Origin: UBA1444 sp964601085
Lineage (GTDB): Bacteria; Bacillota; Negativicutes; UBA1444
Length of the DNA stretch: 64,000 nucleotides
NCBI GenBank assembly: GCA_964601085.1
Contig: CAZRLN010000006.1
Span: 27,185-91,184, forward strand
Reading direction: 5' to 3'
A program made the translations under genes and the position numbers. The first letter of the stretch is position 1. Each line of letters starts with the position of its first letter. The notes under the pieces were generated by a model. The model was not told where the DNA came from. It ran no database searches and was given only the letters and a program-made list of their open reading frames with translations. Positions 24,904-33,871 of the stretch are shown piece after piece.

Positions 24904-26063
24904 AACCGATTCCCTATGCGAGACAGTGTATTAGCCAACAGGATATCGATGCCGTTGTTCAAGTACTAAAATCAGACTGGTTAACTCAAGGACCTTCCAT
25001 CGAGAAATTTGAGCAAAAAGTGGCAGATTATTGTGGCGCGAAATATGCAATAGCGGTAAGTAGCGCTACGGCGGCTTTGCATATCTCATGCATGGCGGCT
25101 GAACTTGCTTCGGATGATATTCTTTGGACGTCTCCGAACTCATTTGTTGCATCGGCAAATTGCGGCTTATATTGTGGCGCAAAAGTGGATTTTGTTGATA
25201 TTGATCCAGAAACCTATAATATGAGTTGTGTCGAACTTGCCAATAAATTAAAAACTGCTAAACACAATGGAAATGTTCCAAAAGTTCTCGTGCCGGTCCA
25301 TTTCTCTGGACAATCGTGTGATATGGAGCAAATTTCTAGCTTAGCAAAGAATCATGGTATTACAATTATTGAAGATGCATCCCATGCTATTGGGGGGAAA
25401 TATAAAGGGTTCCCAGTTGGGTCTTGTAAGTATTCTGATATGACCGTGTTCAGCTTTCATCCCGTGAAAATTATTACTACAGGTGAAGGCGGAATGATTC
25501 TTACTAACAGAAGCGATTTATACGAGAAATTATTATTGCTTCGTAGCCATGGCATTACAAGGAATCCTAATAAGATGATAGGAGCGTCGGAGGGGCCATG
25601 GTACTATCAACAAGTTGCACTTGGATATAATTATCGCATTACTGACCTTCAGGCTGCACTTGGCAGTAGCCAGATGGACAGATTGGACGAGTTTGTTATT
25701 CGGCGTCAAGATCTAGCCCGGCGCTATGGTGAATTATTGGCTGCCTTACCTGTAAAATTGCCTTTTCAGCATAGAGATGCTTATTCTGCTTATCATCTCT
25801 ATGTTATTGGATTGAAACTGGATCAAATTACAAAAAGTCATTGTCAGGTTTTTGAAGAGTTGCATCACCGAGGCGTGTGTGTTAACTTGCACTATATTCC
25901 CATACACACACAGCCCTACTATCTTGGCTTGGGCTTTAAGAAAGGCGATTTTCCCAACTCGGAACGTTATTACCAGGAAGCGATGAGTTTACCCATGTAC
26001 TATAGTTTGTCTAATGAAGAGCAAGAGTGGGTTGTCGACCAACTTAAAGATGTCTTAAAATGA
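24900..26063 (+). CDS. pseC: UDP-4-amino-4,6-dideoxy-L-altrose transaminase
   Basis: A 387-residue PLP enzyme of the DegT/DnrJ/EryC1 family, second step of the pathway. Seen: MKPIPYARQCISQQDIDAV, VSSATAALHISCMA, VDIDPETYNM, VPVHFSGQSCDM, IEDASHAIGG and the PLP-lysine region FSFHPVKIITTGEGGMI, with YNYRITDLQAALGSSQ. These fit PseC closely. ATG 24900 overlaps pseB by four bases, and the stop overlaps the next gene in the same way. Confidence 0.95.
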   Translation: MKPIPYARQCISQQDIDAVVQVLKSDWLTQGPSIEKFEQKVADYCGAKYAIAVSSATAALHISCMAAELASDDILWTSPNSFVASANCGLYCGAKVDFVDIDPETYNMSCVELANKLKTAKHNGNVPKVLVPVHFSGQSCDMEQISSLAKNHGITIIEDASHAIGGKYKGFPVGSCKYSDMTVFSFHPVKIITTGEGGMILTNRSDLYEKLLLLRSHGITRNPNKMIGASEGPWYYQQVALGYNYRITDLQAALGSSQMDRLDEFVIRRQDLARRYGELLAALPVKLPFQHRDAYSAYHLYVIGLKLDQITKSHCQVFEELHHRGVCVNLHYIPIHTQPYYLGLGFKKGDFPNSERYYQEAMSLPMYYSLSNEEQEWVVDQLKDVLK

Positions 26064-26935
26064 AGATAGGATTAGGTACAGTGCAATTTGGCACCAATTA
26101 TGGTATATCAAATAATGTGGGGCAAACTCCGATACATGAAGTAAAGCGGATTCTGGAGTATGCAGAAAAACGAGGGGTTAAAGTAATAGATACTGCGCCC
26201 CTTTACGGTAATAGCGAAGAAGTACTTGGGACTGCTCTTACCTCACCTGGAAAATTTAATATTGTGACCAAAACTCCCAAATATAACAAAAATATAATTG
26301 CGGAAGCTGATATTTTAGAGTTAGAAGAAACATTTATCCAATCGTTGAAAAAGCTTAATCAAAACAGCATATATGGATTGATTACCCACCATACTAATGA
26401 CTTGCTGACAGGTAATGGTGTAAAATTGTGGAATAAGATGCAGGAGTTAAAAGGTGCAGGTCTGGTAAAAAAAATCGGCGTTTCTGTATATACCTCCGCA
26501 CAAATCGACCGTGTATTGGATTCTTACAAAGTCGATCTGGTACAACTTCCTATTAACGTTTTTGACCAAAGATTAATACAAAGCGGCCATTTGGCAGCCC
26601 TAAAAAAGCAAGGAATTGAAATTCATGTACGATCCGTATTTTTACAGGGATTACTACTTATGGATGCTGATAATCTGCCAAATTATTTAACATCAGCGAG
26701 GCCTCACTTGAAGAAATATTATAGTAATTTGCAAGAGTTGAACCTTACTCCGCTTCAAGCGTCTTTAGGCTTTCTCCTTGCTAATGAAAATATTGATGTG
26801 GTTTTATGCGGGGTTAATACTCTTCAGCAAGCAGAAGAAATTTTTGATGTGGCCTCGGAAAATATTGATGTAGCTAATTTTGAAAGATTCGCGTTGTCTG
26901 ATGAAAAAATTCTTGACCCTTCAAATTGGGGGTAA
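26060..26935 (+). CDS. Aldo/keto reductase within the pse cluster
   Basis: A 291-residue NADPH-dependent aldo/keto reductase. Seen: LGTVQFGTNYGISN, the catalytic-Asp/Tyr region VIDTAPLYGNSEEVLG, a His in THHTNDLL, and the cofactor end LGFLLANENIDVVLCGVNTL. It overlaps pseC by four bases and is followed within five bases by the cytidylyltransferase gene, so it belongs to the operon. The standard six-enzyme pseudaminic acid pathway needs no such enzyme. It may modify the sugar or make another one; the substrate cannot be read from sequence. Confidence 0.85.
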   Translation: MKIGLGTVQFGTNYGISNNVGQTPIHEVKRILEYAEKRGVKVIDTAPLYGNSEEVLGTALTSPGKFNIVTKTPKYNKNIIAEADILELEETFIQSLKKLNQNSIYGLITHHTNDLLTGNGVKLWNKMQELKGAGLVKKIGVSVYTSAQIDRVLDSYKVDLVQLPINVFDQRLIQSGHLAALKKQGIEIHVRSVFLQGLLLMDADNLPNYLTSARPHLKKYYSNLQELNLTPLQASLGFLLANENIDVVLCGVNTLQQAEEIFDVASENIDVANFERFALSDEKILDPSNWG

Positions 26936-26939
26936 TACT

Positions 26940-27728
26940 ATGATTGTGGCTATATTGCAAGCTCGATTATCATCAAGTCGATTTCCTGGTAAAGTGTTAA
27001 AACCCCTACTTGGTGTACCGATGTTATTGCGACAGATTGAGAGAGTAAAACGTTCTAAAAATATTGCACAGGTGATAGTCGCAACGAGTACAGAGCATAG
27101 TGATGATCCGTTGGCGAAACTTTGTATCGAAAACGGGATTGAGTGTTATCGGGGAAGTTTAAATGATGTTTTGGATCGATTTTACCATGCTGCGTCGCGC
27201 TCTCGAATTAGACCTTCTCACATTGTTCGACTAACTGGTGATTGCCCCGTTACTGATTGGCATATTATTGATCAGGTTATTGATCTCCATATCGCTGGCG
27301 ACTTTGACTATACAACAAATGCCATTCAATCGACGTTTCCGGATGGACTGGACGTTGAAATAATGAAATATGCAGTACTTGAGCGGACATGGAAGGATGC
27401 CACACTGCCTTCTCATAGAGAACACGTAACACTGTTCATTAATCAACAGGCAGATCTGTTCAAAATAGGAATTTTAAAGAACGATGTGGATTTATCACAT
27501 CATCGTTGGACGGTTGATGAGCAGAGTGACTTCGAACTCGTTGATATCATCTATAACGCTTTATATCCCTCCAACCCTGATTTTATTACAGCGGATATTT
27601 TGGCATTTCTTGATGAGAATCCGGGTTTAAATTTGCTTAACATTGGTATTGAACGTAATGAAGGGTTAAAGAAGTCAGTTCAAGATGATTACGAATATAT
27701 AAAAAAGGAAGGGATTGCAGATGACTAA
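26940..27728 (+). CDS. pseF: CMP-pseudaminic acid cytidylyltransferase (SpsF/PseF-like)
   Basis: A 262-residue nucleotidyltransferase that would activate the nonulosonic acid with CTP. Seen: VAILQARLSSSRFPGKVLKP at the N-terminus (nucleotide-binding loop with Arg and Lys), RLTGDCPVTD, DYTTNAIQSTFPDGLDVE and SHHRWTVDEQSDFELV. The pattern is of the SpsF type rather than classic NeuA; among the genes here it is the only candidate for the activation step, so PseF is assigned by context. ATG 26940 follows GGGGG. It overlaps the next gene by eight bases. Confidence 0.82.
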   Translation: MIVAILQARLSSSRFPGKVLKPLLGVPMLLRQIERVKRSKNIAQVIVATSTEHSDDPLAKLCIENGIECYRGSLNDVLDRFYHAASRSRIRPSHIVRLTGDCPVTDWHIIDQVIDLHIAGDFDYTTNAIQSTFPDGLDVEIMKYAVLERTWKDATLPSHREHVTLFINQQADLFKIGILKNDVDLSHHRWTVDEQSDFELVDIIYNALYPSNPDFITADILAFLDENPGLNLLNIGIERNEGLKKSVQDDYEYIKKEGIADD

Positions 27729-29010
27729 TAGATACGCTAATTCAGAGGCGATGCTTAAACAAGCACTAAAAACCATTCCGCTGGGAACTCAAACGTTTAG
27801 TAAAAGTAAAATACAGTATCCGTTAGGGGTTTCTCCTTACTTTATAGCTAAGGGACTTGGTAGTCAGGTTTGGGATATTGATGGAAACCAATATACTGAT
27901 TTTATTAACAGCTTGGCTGCAGTGACACTGGGTTATAATGATTCGGATGTAACTGCTGCCGTGCGCTCGCAACTGGAGGATGGGGTTATCTTCTCTTTAC
28001 CTCATGCGCTCGAGGTTCAAGTCTCTGAAAAAATCGTGGAAATGGTTCCCTGTGCTGAGATGGTTCGTTTCGGCAAGAACGGATCAGATGCAACATCGGG
28101 CGCGATTAGATTGGCTCGTGCATATACAGGAAGAGATCACGTATTGGTTTGTGGATATCATGGATGGCAGGATTGGTATATTGGCTCAACTCCACGTAAT
28201 AAAGGTGTACCCAAAGCTGTTCAAGCATTGACTCACTCCTTTGCTTACAATGATCTAGAATCATTGCAAAAAGCATTTCACGAGTACAAGGATGAAGTTG
28301 CAGCGGTTATCATGGAACCTATGAATGTTAAAGAACCAGCACTTCATTTTCTTCAAGAAGTGAAAGAGCTCGCTCATAAAAATGGAGCGTTATTTATTTT
28401 TGACGAAACGATAACCGGGTTCCGCTATGCGAACGGAGGAGCACAAGAACTTTTTGGTGTTACTCCTGATTTAGCAACATTCGGAAAAGGTTTGGCAAAT
28501 GGTTATCCTCTATCGGCTATCGCTGGGCGGGCGGATGTAATGAGGTATATGGAAGAGATATTTTTTTCCTTTACGTTTGGCGGCGAAGCTCTTTCTCTAG
28601 CTGCTGCCCTGGCAACAATGAATAAACTGCAAAGGGAACCTGTTATAGCGACCATTGCCAAACAAGGGACAAAGGTATCCTCAGGCTTAAAGGAGATAAT
28701 CGCAAAACATGAGTTGAGTCATATTTTGTCCATCTCAGGTCACCCATCTTGGTCATTTCTCATAATGCAAGATGCTGAAGCTTACACGATGTGGGAAATT
28801 AAAACATTGTACTTGCAAGAAATGTTTGAAAGGGGAATTTTGACGCTGGGTACGCAAAATATGAGTTATTCACATAGTGACGAAGATGTCGCGCAACTCC
28901 TTTCTGTGTTTGATTCAGTTCTTGGAGTTCTAAATGATGCGATTTACAATTGTAAATTGCGGGATTATCTCAAATGCAAACCAATAGAACCAGTTTTTAA
29001 AATTCGTTAA
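27721..29010 (+). CDS. Class III aminotransferase (glutamate-1-semialdehyde aminomutase-like)
   Basis: A 429-residue PLP enzyme related to HemL. Seen: IPLGTQTFSKSK, DGNQYTDFINSLAAVTLGY, FGKNGSDATSGAIRLARAYT, YHGWQDWYIGSTP, FDETITGFRYANGGAQE and the PLP lysine in TFGKGLANGYPLSAI. HemL-like enzymes occur in several flagellin and surface-sugar loci, apart from their tetrapyrrole role, so an amino-sugar or amino-acid decoration role is likely here. ATG 27721 follows GGAAGGG by seven bases; TTG 27715 is in frame but less likely. With the aldo/keto reductase it is the second enzyme beyond the standard pathway. Confidence 0.85.
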   Translation: MTNRYANSEAMLKQALKTIPLGTQTFSKSKIQYPLGVSPYFIAKGLGSQVWDIDGNQYTDFINSLAAVTLGYNDSDVTAAVRSQLEDGVIFSLPHALEVQVSEKIVEMVPCAEMVRFGKNGSDATSGAIRLARAYTGRDHVLVCGYHGWQDWYIGSTPRNKGVPKAVQALTHSFAYNDLESLQKAFHEYKDEVAAVIMEPMNVKEPALHFLQEVKELAHKNGALFIFDETITGFRYANGGAQELFGVTPDLATFGKGLANGYPLSAIAGRADVMRYMEEIFFSFTFGGEALSLAAALATMNKLQREPVIATIAKQGTKVSSGLKEIIAKHELSHILSISGHPSWSFLIMQDAEAYTMWEIKTLYLQEMFERGILTLGTQNMSYSHSDEDVAQLLSVFDSVLGVLNDAIYNCKLRDYLKCKPIEPVFKIR

Positions 29011-29022
29011 TATGTGATTTTG

Positions 29023-30081
29023 ATGAACATTGTATTTCGTACGGATTCCTCGGTGGACATAGGAAGCGGTCACTTAATGCGTTGCTTAACGTTGGCTGAT
29101 TTATTGAAAAAAAATGGTTGCAACGTTTTCTTCATATGCAAGTCACTTCAGGGAAGTTTTCATTCAATTGTCGAAAATAGAGGCTATATACTAATCCTTA
29201 TTGAAAATACGGATAATTCGCCGCAGGCAGATGCGCTGATGACAATTGAGAAAATTAAGGGGACCGCATGCTCTTTTAACTGGTTGATTGTTGATCACTA
29301 TGGTCTTGATGTTAAATGGGAGAGGGCATTGAGAGCCTATGTCGGCAGTATAATGGTAATAGATGATTTAGCAAATCGAAATCATGACTGCGACGTTTTA
29401 CTTGATCAAAATTATACACAAGATTTTCAAACGCGTTATAATAATTTGGTTCCGGCTTCTTGCAGACTTTTACTTGGGCCGAGATATGCACTGCTTCGAG
29501 ATGAATTTTTTGACGCAGTACGCAATATCGGCGAGAGGAATGGCACCGTAAAGCGCGTACTTGTTTTTTTTGGAGGCAGTGATGCTACCGGGGAAACTTT
29601 GAAGACACTTAATGCCTTACAAAAATTTGATTTGACGGGGTTTTTAGTAGACGTGGTTGTAGGCGCTTCGAATCCACATAAAGAATTAATAGAGGAAAAG
29701 TGTTCTATCATGCCTGCCACGCGTTGTTTTTTTCAAATTGATAATATCGCAAGTCTTATGGCTCAAGCTGATTTATCATTAGGGGCAGGCGGTACTGCAA
29801 CATGGGAACGTTGTTTCTTGGGACTTCCTACTATTACTATTATTGTTGCATCAAATCAAATTGCTATTACGCAGGCACTGGCTGAATATGGAGCTATATA
29901 TAATTTGGGATTCAGCGAGTATGTATCTGAGGGAGACATTTTAAACGCAGTCGAAAAGTTGACCAAAAGTCCAAAAGCTGTCAGGGACATGTCGACGAAG
30001 TCAGTGAGTTTGATTAGAGGCTTGAAAAGAGACAATCACCCACTATTAGCCATCATGAAAAGTGGGCTTAATGATGTTTGA
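29023..30081 (+). CDS. pseG: UDP-sugar hydrolase of pseudaminic acid synthesis
   Basis: A 352-residue GT-B fold hydrolase that removes UDP from UDP-2,4-diacetamido-2,4,6-trideoxy-beta-L-altropyranose. Seen: FRTDSSVDIGSGHLMRCLTL with the catalytic His of GSGHLMR, LIVDHYGLD, IDDLANRNHDCDVLLDQN and LSLGAGGTATWERCFLGLP. This is the PseG pattern. ATG 29023 is chosen; GTG 29014 is in frame, and neither has a strong ribosome site. It overlaps pseH by eleven bases. Confidence 0.92.
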   Translation: MNIVFRTDSSVDIGSGHLMRCLTLADLLKKNGCNVFFICKSLQGSFHSIVENRGYILILIENTDNSPQADALMTIEKIKGTACSFNWLIVDHYGLDVKWERALRAYVGSIMVIDDLANRNHDCDVLLDQNYTQDFQTRYNNLVPASCRLLLGPRYALLRDEFFDAVRNIGERNGTVKRVLVFFGGSDATGETLKTLNALQKFDLTGFLVDVVVGASNPHKELIEEKCSIMPATRCFFQIDNIASLMAQADLSLGAGGTATWERCFLGLPTITIIVASNQIAITQALAEYGAIYNLGFSEYVSEGDILNAVEKLTKSPKAVRDMSTKSVSLIRGLKRDNHPLLAIMKSGLNDV

Positions 30082-30625
30082 CCGTTCTGATTGTATATTG
30101 CGTCCAATCAATTTGGCAGATTTGGAACTCATTTTGAAATGGCGAAATTCTGATAGAATTCGTCAAAATATGTACACAGACAGAATTATAATGATTGAAG
30201 AGCATCGCGCTTGGTTTGATAGGTCGCTTCTTGAAAATTCATGTCAGCATCTAATTTATGAATATCAAAAACAGCCATTGGGCGTTGTTAATATTAACCA
30301 AATTGATACCCGCAACGGACTGTGTTCATGGGGATTTTATGTTGGTGATGCATCTGCACAACGCAACACCGGCCTTGCCATGGGATTTCTTGCAATTAAT
30401 CATATTTTTGAAAAACTTAGTCTGCGAAAAATATCCAGCGAGGCATTTGCGTTCAATCAAGCAAGCGTTAACTATCATTTGCGGCTTGGATTTATTCAGG
30501 AGGGGTGTTGGAAGGAACATTTTTATAGAGCAGATAAGTATCAAGATATAATATGTCTTGCTTTGTTCAAGGATCGGTGGGAGGCTATAAAGTCCAGTAT
30601 CGATAGGAGATGTTTTGCGAAGTGA
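30071..30625 (+). CDS. pseH: Pseudaminic acid pathway N-acetyltransferase
   Basis: A 184-residue GNAT acetyltransferase that acetylates N4 of the PseC product using acetyl-CoA. Seen: LRPINLADLELILKWRNSDR at the start, HRAWFDRSL, WGFYVGDASAQRNTGLAMGF (acetyl-CoA loop region) and FNQASVNYHLRLGFIQEGCW. The pattern WRN ... V(N)Y(x)xxLGF is typical of PseH. The start is ATG 30071 (or 30074). The stop overlaps pseI as TGATG. Confidence 0.9.
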   Translation: MMFDRSDCILRPINLADLELILKWRNSDRIRQNMYTDRIIMIEEHRAWFDRSLLENSCQHLIYEYQKQPLGVVNINQIDTRNGLCSWGFYVGDASAQRNTGLAMGFLAINHIFEKLSLRKISSEAFAFNQASVNYHLRLGFIQEGCWKEHFYRADKYQDIICLALFKDRWEAIKSSIDRRCFAK

Positions 30626-31683
30626 TGAGCACGGAGATAATTAAAATTGGCGATAGATTTGTGGGATTGCATTCAAAACCTTTTATCATAGCGGAGATGT
30701 CAGGAAATCATAATCAGTCGTTGGGAAGAGCATTGGCTATTGTTGATGCAGCGGTCCGCACCGGAGTAGATGCCATAAAGATACAAACCTACACCGCCGA
30801 CACAATGACTCTTGATATGGACGAAGGAGAATTTCGCATTCGCGACGACAAAAGCCTATGGAATGGCACCTCATTATATAAACTTTACCAACAAGCTCAT
30901 ACTCCCTGGGAGTGGCACAAACCAATTTTCGAACGCTGCGCGCAACAAGGCATTTTATGCTTTAGTACCCCGTTTGATGAAACATCCGTGGACTTTTTAG
31001 AAACCCTTAATGCTGCTTGCTATAAAATTGCTTCTTTTGAGATGAATGATTTGCCTTTGATAAAAAAAGTGGCATCCACAGGGAAACCAATGATTATCTC
31101 AACTGGAATGGCAACTGTCGGGGAAATAGATGAAGCTGTTCTTACTGCAAGGAGGGCAGGGTGTAAAGATATTGTACTATTGAAGTGTACAAGTACATAT
31201 CCCGCATCACCCCAAAACTCCAATATTGCCACCATTAAAAATATGCGTGAGATATTTAGCTGTGAGGTCGGACTATCCGACCACACCTTAGGCATTGGAG
31301 CCGCAATAGCTGCTATTGCTTCCGGAGCAACAGTTATTGAAAAACATTTTACACTTTCAAGACTTGACGGCGGGGTGGATTCTGCGTTTTCCATGGAACC
31401 TCAAGAAATGAAATCCTTGGTGGAAGAGAGTGAGAGAGCTTGGCAAGCGCTCGGACGAGTTCAGTATGGACCCACTGCACAAGAAGAGGCGTCTTTGCAA
31501 TTTCGCCGCTCGCTGTATATTGCGAAAGACATGAAGGCCGGTGAGCGTCTAAGTAAGGAAAATTTGAAGTCCATTCGACCTGGGTTTGGACTTGCGCCGA
31601 AGTATTATGAAACTTTCTTGGGCAAGATGATTTCTAGGGATGCGGCAAAAGGGACGCCATTGAGCTGGGATTTAATTGGATAA
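30625..31683 (+). CDS. pseI: Pseudaminic acid synthase
   Basis: A 352-residue NeuB-family synthase that condenses the 6-deoxy sugar with phosphoenolpyruvate to give pseudaminic acid. Seen: FIIAEMSGNHNQSLGRAL, DAIKIQTYTADTMTLD, FSTPFDETSVDFLE, STGMATVGEIDEAV, LLKCTSTYPASP, GLSDHTLGIGAAIAA, VIEKHFTLSR and a C-terminal SAF domain (RRSLYIAKDMKAGERLSKEN). The start ATG 30625 overlaps the pseH stop; ATG 30610 lies too close to AGGAG. It completes the set B, C, H, G, I, F. Confidence 0.95.
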   Translation: MSTEIIKIGDRFVGLHSKPFIIAEMSGNHNQSLGRALAIVDAAVRTGVDAIKIQTYTADTMTLDMDEGEFRIRDDKSLWNGTSLYKLYQQAHTPWEWHKPIFERCAQQGILCFSTPFDETSVDFLETLNAACYKIASFEMNDLPLIKKVASTGKPMIISTGMATVGEIDEAVLTARRAGCKDIVLLKCTSTYPASPQNSNIATIKNMREIFSCEVGLSDHTLGIGAAIAAIASGATVIEKHFTLSRLDGGVDSAFSMEPQEMKSLVEESERAWQALGRVQYGPTAQEEASLQFRRSLYIAKDMKAGERLSKENLKSIRPGFGLAPKYYETFLGKMISRDAAKGTPLSWDLIG

Positions 31684-31704
31684 TTCTTGGATATTGGTGA
31701 GGAA

Positions 31705-33123
31705 ATGAAATTGGCTGAAAAGACAAAAATTTGTTTTTATTCATGGAATAAGTTAACCGACGTTTTCGTGGAGTTAGCTTGTTTAATGCAGTCACAAAAC
31801 TTTGAAATTGTACATGCGTATTATGGTGAACGTGAACATGAAAAAATACAACAAAAGTATAACGGCACCTTATATTGTTTGCAACAGAGTTTAAAGGAAA
31901 ACTGGCACACGCAACCCGAATCAGATTTTAGTCATTATGAAAGAGAATATGATCTTCCTCCACTGATGCAACTTGTATATGCGGACCGACACATTCGTGA
32001 ATACTCTGATATGGCAACCATTAAGCGATTTGTTTTATTACATATAAAGTTCTGGGAAAACTTTTTTCGTGCAGAGAATCCAGAATATTTGATAAGCGAA
32101 CCAATTAGTGGTTTATCGCTATATATTGCCTATTTAATAGGACGCAAGTATGGATGTACGTATCTGGGGATAACTCACGCAAGAATACCGGGCAAGTTCT
32201 ATATTTCAGAAGATGAATATGGCTATTGCAAAAAGCTTAATAATTTATATTTGAAAAATCGGGACAAAGTCGACGTTGCGATCGCTAAAAAATTTACAGA
32301 AGAGTTTATTAGAAACAAGATCAAACCAAGTTACATGGTCATTCAGTCTCAGCCTCCTAAGCTGGGGCGCATCAGACGATTTAAAGCCTATGTTAAAATC
32401 GACAATGAGATGGATTATTTCTACACCAACGGGAATATGAATCTATTGAATATTGCGTTTGAAAAGCTTTCCCAACGAGTTAGGTATACCTATTTAAGAT
32501 TTTTCCAATCCGTGTTTTTTGAATATCCGAAGGATGAGGAGTATATTCTTTTTCCGATTCACTTTCAGCCCGAAGCTTCAACAATGGTGCAAACGCCTTT
32601 TTTCGAAAATCAAGTGGCACTCATCGAAAATATCGCGAAGGCACTTCCTATCGGTTGTATGCTCTATGTAAAGGATCATTATGCTGTACTGGGATCAAAG
32701 CATCTCAACTTTTACCGCAGAATGAAAAAGCTTCCTAATGTCCGTTTAATCAATCCTTATGTGGATTCACATTCACTAATTCAAGGGGCAAAAGTTGTTA
32801 TGACAATTACTGGAACCGTTGGGTGGGAGGCTATTATTTATAATAAGCCTGTCATTGTATTTGGAAATGTATTTTACGATGTATATGACAATGTAAATAA
32901 AATTACTGATTTAACGTTGCTTCCTCAACTATTGAGGAAGATATTTCTTCAACAGACATGTTCCGATCGACAATTAAAAAATATCTTTGTAGGGGCATAC
33001 ATTCAGAGTTTATACAATGGAGAATTTGATGTTGAGAATCTTGCTATAACAAATTCCTGCATAAACTTGAGAAACATAGTTGCAGGTATTCAACTTTATA
33101 TCAAAGACCGTAAGGAGTTATAG
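31705..33123 (+). CDS. Capsule-synthase-like glycosyltransferase (first of a pair)
   Basis: A 472-residue protein resembling the capsule polysaccharide synthesis (KpsC/KpsS-like) family. The C-terminal half carries FPIHFQPEASTMVQTP, the Q(x)ALIENIAKALP helix, YVKDHYAVLGSK and VMTITGTVGWEAIIYNKPVI followed by VFG, the GT-B donor end. KpsC and KpsS use CMP-Kdo, a CMP-ulosonic acid; next to a CMP-pseudaminic acid pathway, transfer of pseudaminic acid is a natural guess. ATG 31705 (or TTG 31711) follows GGTGAGG. The protein at 33872 shares the whole C-terminal pattern. Confidence 0.7.
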   Translation: MKLAEKTKICFYSWNKLTDVFVELACLMQSQNFEIVHAYYGEREHEKIQQKYNGTLYCLQQSLKENWHTQPESDFSHYEREYDLPPLMQLVYADRHIREYSDMATIKRFVLLHIKFWENFFRAENPEYLISEPISGLSLYIAYLIGRKYGCTYLGITHARIPGKFYISEDEYGYCKKLNNLYLKNRDKVDVAIAKKFTEEFIRNKIKPSYMVIQSQPPKLGRIRRFKAYVKIDNEMDYFYTNGNMNLLNIAFEKLSQRVRYTYLRFFQSVFFEYPKDEEYILFPIHFQPEASTMVQTPFFENQVALIENIAKALPIGCMLYVKDHYAVLGSKHLNFYRRMKKLPNVRLINPYVDSHSLIQGAKVVMTITGTVGWEAIIYNKPVIVFGNVFYDVYDNVNKITDLTLLPQLLRKIFLQQTCSDRQLKNIFVGAYIQSLYNGEFDVENLAITNSCINLRNIVAGIQLYIKDRKEL

Positions 33124-33129
33124 TAGTCA

Positions 33130-33870
33130 ATGAGTATGAAAGTGATCATAGCAGGTTTCATTGGATTGATTCCTTCCAATGTTATAAAGGTTTTTTTATT
33201 TAATAAACTTCTTGGTTATCGGATTTCAAGTGGTTGTAAGATCGGATTCAATATAATATGCTGTGAACATATTGCTATGCGGCCCGGTGCCAGAATTGGT
33301 CATTTTAATATCATTTATGGTGTAAAGAGTTTAATTATGGATGAAGAATCCTGCATAAACAATCGAAATATTGTAAAGCATTTACGTCTACTTCATTTAA
33401 AAGAAAAAAGTCTTTTGCGTAATGCCAATACTTTAGTAAGAGATCCAAGTGTGGGAAATAGTGGCTCTTTTATTCTTGGAACTAATTCACTGGTAACTGC
33501 TAAGCATTTTTTTGATTTGACAGATAATATTAGTATAGGTAATAGTACGGTAATTGGTGGTCTTTTCAGTCAATTCTGGACTCATGGTTTTGATATATAC
33601 CGCAATGGGATTCAAGCGCCCATTCATATTAAAGATCATTGTTATTTAGCGGCTTCATGTCTTGTCAGTTTAGGTGTCACAATTGAAAGTTGCAACCAGA
33701 TAGGTTTGGGAACAGTGCTCGCAAGATCCATCACTTCAACCAATGGTTTTTGGGTTAGCAATAACCTTATCAGAAAAAATGACGTTAAAGATATTTCTCA
33801 AAGTAATGGATATGCTTTAGATGAGACTTATCCAGAGAATCGCTTCTATCAAAAAACCAGGGAGAAATAA
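33130..33870 (+). CDS. Hexapeptide-repeat (left-handed beta-helix) acyltransferase-like protein
   Basis: A 246-residue protein with the spaced I/L/V-G pattern of a left-handed beta-helix: RISSGCKIGFNIICCEHIAM, RPGARIGHFNIIYG, NISIGNSTVIGG, IHIKDHCYLAASCLVS and NQIGLGTVLARS. HFFDLTDNISIG and FWTHGFDIY resemble the catalytic-His region of serine- and sugar-O-acetyltransferases. It probably acetylates the polymer or a precursor. The N-terminal 25 residues are hydrophobic and may hold it at the membrane. AAGGAG lies 12 bases before ATG 33130. Confidence 0.72.
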   Translation: MSMKVIIAGFIGLIPSNVIKVFLFNKLLGYRISSGCKIGFNIICCEHIAMRPGARIGHFNIIYGVKSLIMDEESCINNRNIVKHLRLLHLKEKSLLRNANTLVRDPSVGNSGSFILGTNSLVTAKHFFDLTDNISIGNSTVIGGLFSQFWTHGFDIYRNGIQAPIHIKDHCYLAASCLVSLGVTIESCNQIGLGTVLARSITSTNGFWVSNNLIRKNDVKDISQSNGYALDETYPENRFYQKTREK

Positions 33871-33871
33871 A

